From: Altererythrobacter sp. C41
GTDB taxonomy: Bacteria; Pseudomonadota; Alphaproteobacteria; Sphingomonadales; Sphingomonadaceae
Direction of reading: 5' to 3'
DNA length: 64,000 bases
NCBI RefSeq assembly: GCF_016803135.1
Contig: NZ_JAEVFE010000005.1
Span: 1 to 64,000 of the forward strand
A model generated the notes under the pieces. The model was not told the DNA's origin. It saw nothing but the letters and a program-made list of their open reading frames with translations, and made no database searches. The translations under genes were made by a program, and so were the position numbers. Positions 61,828-64,000 of the stretch are shown here, one piece after another (position 1 is the first letter of the stretch; each line of letters opens with the position of its first letter).

Positions 61828-63267
61828 ATGAGCTTCACTGCGGACCGTCTGGTTCTGTTCGGCGCGACGGGCGACCTGGCGCAGCGCATGCTGCTCCCCT
61901 CTCTCTGCGCACTGGATCACGACGACCTGCTCGCGCCCGACCTCAAGATCGTCGGCACGGCCCGTTCGGACATGAGCGACGCCGAATTCCGCGACTTCGC
62001 GCGCGCGGCGCTCGAGAAGTTCCTTCCCGCCAACCGCCGCGGCGGCATGGCCGAATTCCTCAACCGCCTGAGCTACCAGCCGCTCGATGCGACGACGCTG
62101 GAAGGCTACAAGGAGCTGGCCGCCAAGGTAGGCGAGCCCGAGCGCGGGATCGCGATCTTCCTCTCCACCGCACCCAGCCTGTTCGAGCCGACGATCCGCG
62201 GCCTGCAGCACGCCGGGCTGGACGGGCCGCGCGTGCGCATGTGCCTGGAAAAGCCGCTCGGTGTCGATCTCGAGACCAGCCGCGAGATCAACGACGCGGT
62301 CGCCGCCGCCTTTCCGGAAGAGCGGATCTTCCGCATCGACCACTATCTCGGCAAGGAGACGGTGCAGAACCTGCTCGCCTTGCGCTTCGCGAACATTCTG
62401 TTCGAACCGCTGTGGAACGCAGGCCACATCGACCACGTTCAGATCACCGTGGCGGAAACGGTCGGCCTCGAAGGACGCGTCGCCTTCTACGACGACGCCG
62501 GCGCCCTGCGCGACATGGTGCAGAACCACATGCTCCAGCTCCTCGCGCTGGTCGCGATGGAGCCGCCGAGCAGCTTCGATTCGACCTCGGTGCGCGACGA
62601 GAAGGTCAAGGTCCTGCGCGCGCTGCGCCGCGTCGGAGAAGGCGAGACGGTGACCGGCCAGTACCGCGTCGGCGCGATCCAGCGCGAGTCCGTCCCCGGC
62701 TACGACGAGGAACTGGGCAAGGATTCGGACACCGAGACTTACGTCGCGATCAAGGCGCACGTCGACAACTGGCGCTGGAAGGGCGTGCCGTTCTACCTGC
62801 GCACCGGCAAGCGCCTGCCCGAGCGAGTGACCGAGATCGTCGTGCAGTTCCGCTGCGTTCCGCACTCGATCTTCGAGGACAAGGGTGCGCGGATGCAGCC
62901 CAACCGCCTCGTCATCGGCATCCAACCCGAAGAGAACGTGCACCTTTCGCTGATGGCCAAGGTGCCGGGGCTAGACCGCGAGGGCATCCGCCTGCGCTCG
63001 GTACCGCTCGACATTTCGATGCCCGACGCTTTCTCGGGCGCAGTGCGGCGGATCGCTTACGAGCGGCTGCTGCTCGATCTGATGGAGGGCGACCAGACGC
63101 TGTTCGTCCGCCGCGACGAGGTCGAAGCGCAATGGGAATGGATCGACGCGATCCGTGCCGGCTGGACCGAACAGGGCCTCACCCCCCGCCCCTACAGCGC
63201 CGGCACCTGGGGCCCGAGCGCGGCGATTGCCCTGGCGGAGCGCGACGGAGTTACCTGGCATGAGTGA
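61828..63267 (+). CDS. zwf: Glucose-6-phosphate 1-dehydrogenase
   Basis: 479 residues. NADP-binding LVLFGATGDLAQRMLLPSLCAL, substrate-binding RIDHYLGKETVQNLL with catalytic His, and CLEKPLGVD. First oxidative step of the Entner-Doudoroff and pentose-phosphate pathways, giving 6-phosphogluconolactone and NADPH. The start at 61828 has AAAGG at 9-nt spacing; ATG 61822 is less well placed. Followed by a repeat element and edd. Confidence 0.96.
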   Translation: MSFTADRLVLFGATGDLAQRMLLPSLCALDHDDLLAPDLKIVGTARSDMSDAEFRDFARAALEKFLPANRRGGMAEFLNRLSYQPLDATTLEGYKELAAKVGEPERGIAIFLSTAPSLFEPTIRGLQHAGLDGPRVRMCLEKPLGVDLETSREINDAVAAAFPEERIFRIDHYLGKETVQNLLALRFANILFEPLWNAGHIDHVQITVAETVGLEGRVAFYDDAGALRDMVQNHMLQLLALVAMEPPSSFDSTSVRDEKVKVLRALRRVGEGETVTGQYRVGAIQRESVPGYDEELGKDSDTETYVAIKAHVDNWRWKGVPFYLRTGKRLPERVTEIVVQFRCVPHSIFEDKGARMQPNRLVIGIQPEENVHLSLMAKVPGLDREGIRLRSVPLDISMPDAFSGAVRRIAYERLLLDLMEGDQTLFVRRDEVEAQWEWIDAIRAGWTEQGLTPRPYSAGTWGPSAAIALAERDGVTWHE

Positions 63268-63298
63268 TTTTGCGATGTGTGGAGCAGGCGAAACCTTT

Positions 63299-63434
63299 CC
63301 CCTCGTCTTCAGAGGAGGGGAGCGAGACTTGCTCCTGCGTCAGCAGGGGCTAGTCGCAGCGGGGTGGTGCGCTACCGGGCGCGACGCTTACGCGCCGCCA
63401 CCACCCCCAACCCCCTCCTCTGAAGAGGAGGGGG
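63299..63434. repeat. Palindromic repeat between zwf and edd
   Basis: CCCCTCgtcttcaGAGGAGGGG (63299-63320) and the palindrome CCCCCTCCTC-tgaa-GAGGAGGGGG (63411-63434) bracket a segment with a GGTGGTGCG/CGCCACCACC pair. The right palindrome supplies the GAGGAGG ribosome binding site of edd. It occupies the position where many relatives have pgl. Confidence 0.72.
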
Positions 63435-63435
63435 C

Positions 63436-64000
<565 letters not shown>

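Overview
The window looks like chromosomal DNA of a high-GC alphaproteobacterium of the order Sphingomonadales. The evidence is the set of sphingomonad-style genes: several TonB-dependent receptors, COQ9, a DUF1134/EipA envelope protein, a LacI regulator next to zwf-edd with glk nearby (Entner-Doudoroff sugar catabolism), TetR/TonB-receptor/sulfotransferase neighbours, and palindromic intergenic repeats. The genus cannot be fixed from the sequence alone.

Layout. 0-1.1 kb: remnant of a tyrosine recombinase with an in-frame stop and no catalytic C-terminus. 1.2-15.7 kb: housekeeping block with ssb, feoAB behind a Fur-like box, COQ9 with an ankyrin protein, a SCO1/YcgN/YgjP-like/membrane protein/ribD/ribE run, a His-rich (ZnuD-like) TonB receptor behind a Zur-like palindrome, a DUF4168 protein, an HTH protein, an aromatic/aspartate aminotransferase, EipA and tRNA-Ser(GCT). 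15.8-40.2 kb: a catabolic cluster of visibly lower G+C. 40.5-45.0 kb: TetR, TonB receptor, sulfotransferase. 45.1-57 kb: serS (with an unusual internal insertion), surE, a LysM/M23 peptidase, a K+ channel, a DUF1761 protein, rimO, an iron-uptake operon behind a second Fur-like box, alkB, yjbQ and a transglutaminase. 56.7-64 kb: glk, a divergent PEP carboxylase-like gene, a LacI regulator, zwf and the start of edd, which is cut by the window end.

The most interesting part is 15.8-40.2 kb. It encodes an FCD/GntR regulator, two PQQ-dependent dehydrogenases each followed by a small c-type cytochrome, an iron-dependent alcohol dehydrogenase, an aldehyde dehydrogenase, a CaiB-type CoA-transferase with an atypical crotonase, an SMP-30 lactonase, a small alpha/beta-barrel protein, two exported bicupins, two ACS-family MFS transporters, an exported amidohydrolase, a 2-keto-3-deoxy-acid dehydratase-like protein and a 1005-residue TonB receptor. 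Four promoter regions in it carry the same element, AATCATATAGGATA or its palindromic form AATCATATTGTATATGATT, and a looser copy lies in the long gap between the amidohydrolase and the regulator. I infer one substrate-responsive regulon: import by the TonB receptor, periplasmic PQQ oxidation and lactone opening, uptake by MFS carriers, then cytoplasmic oxidation and CoA-dependent steps. The substrate cannot be read from the sequence.

A second small regulon is visible around sugar catabolism: an identical 15-bp word lies upstream of glk and in the lacI-zwf intergenic region. Palindromic repeat elements sit between genes at several places; one supplies the ribosome binding site of edd.
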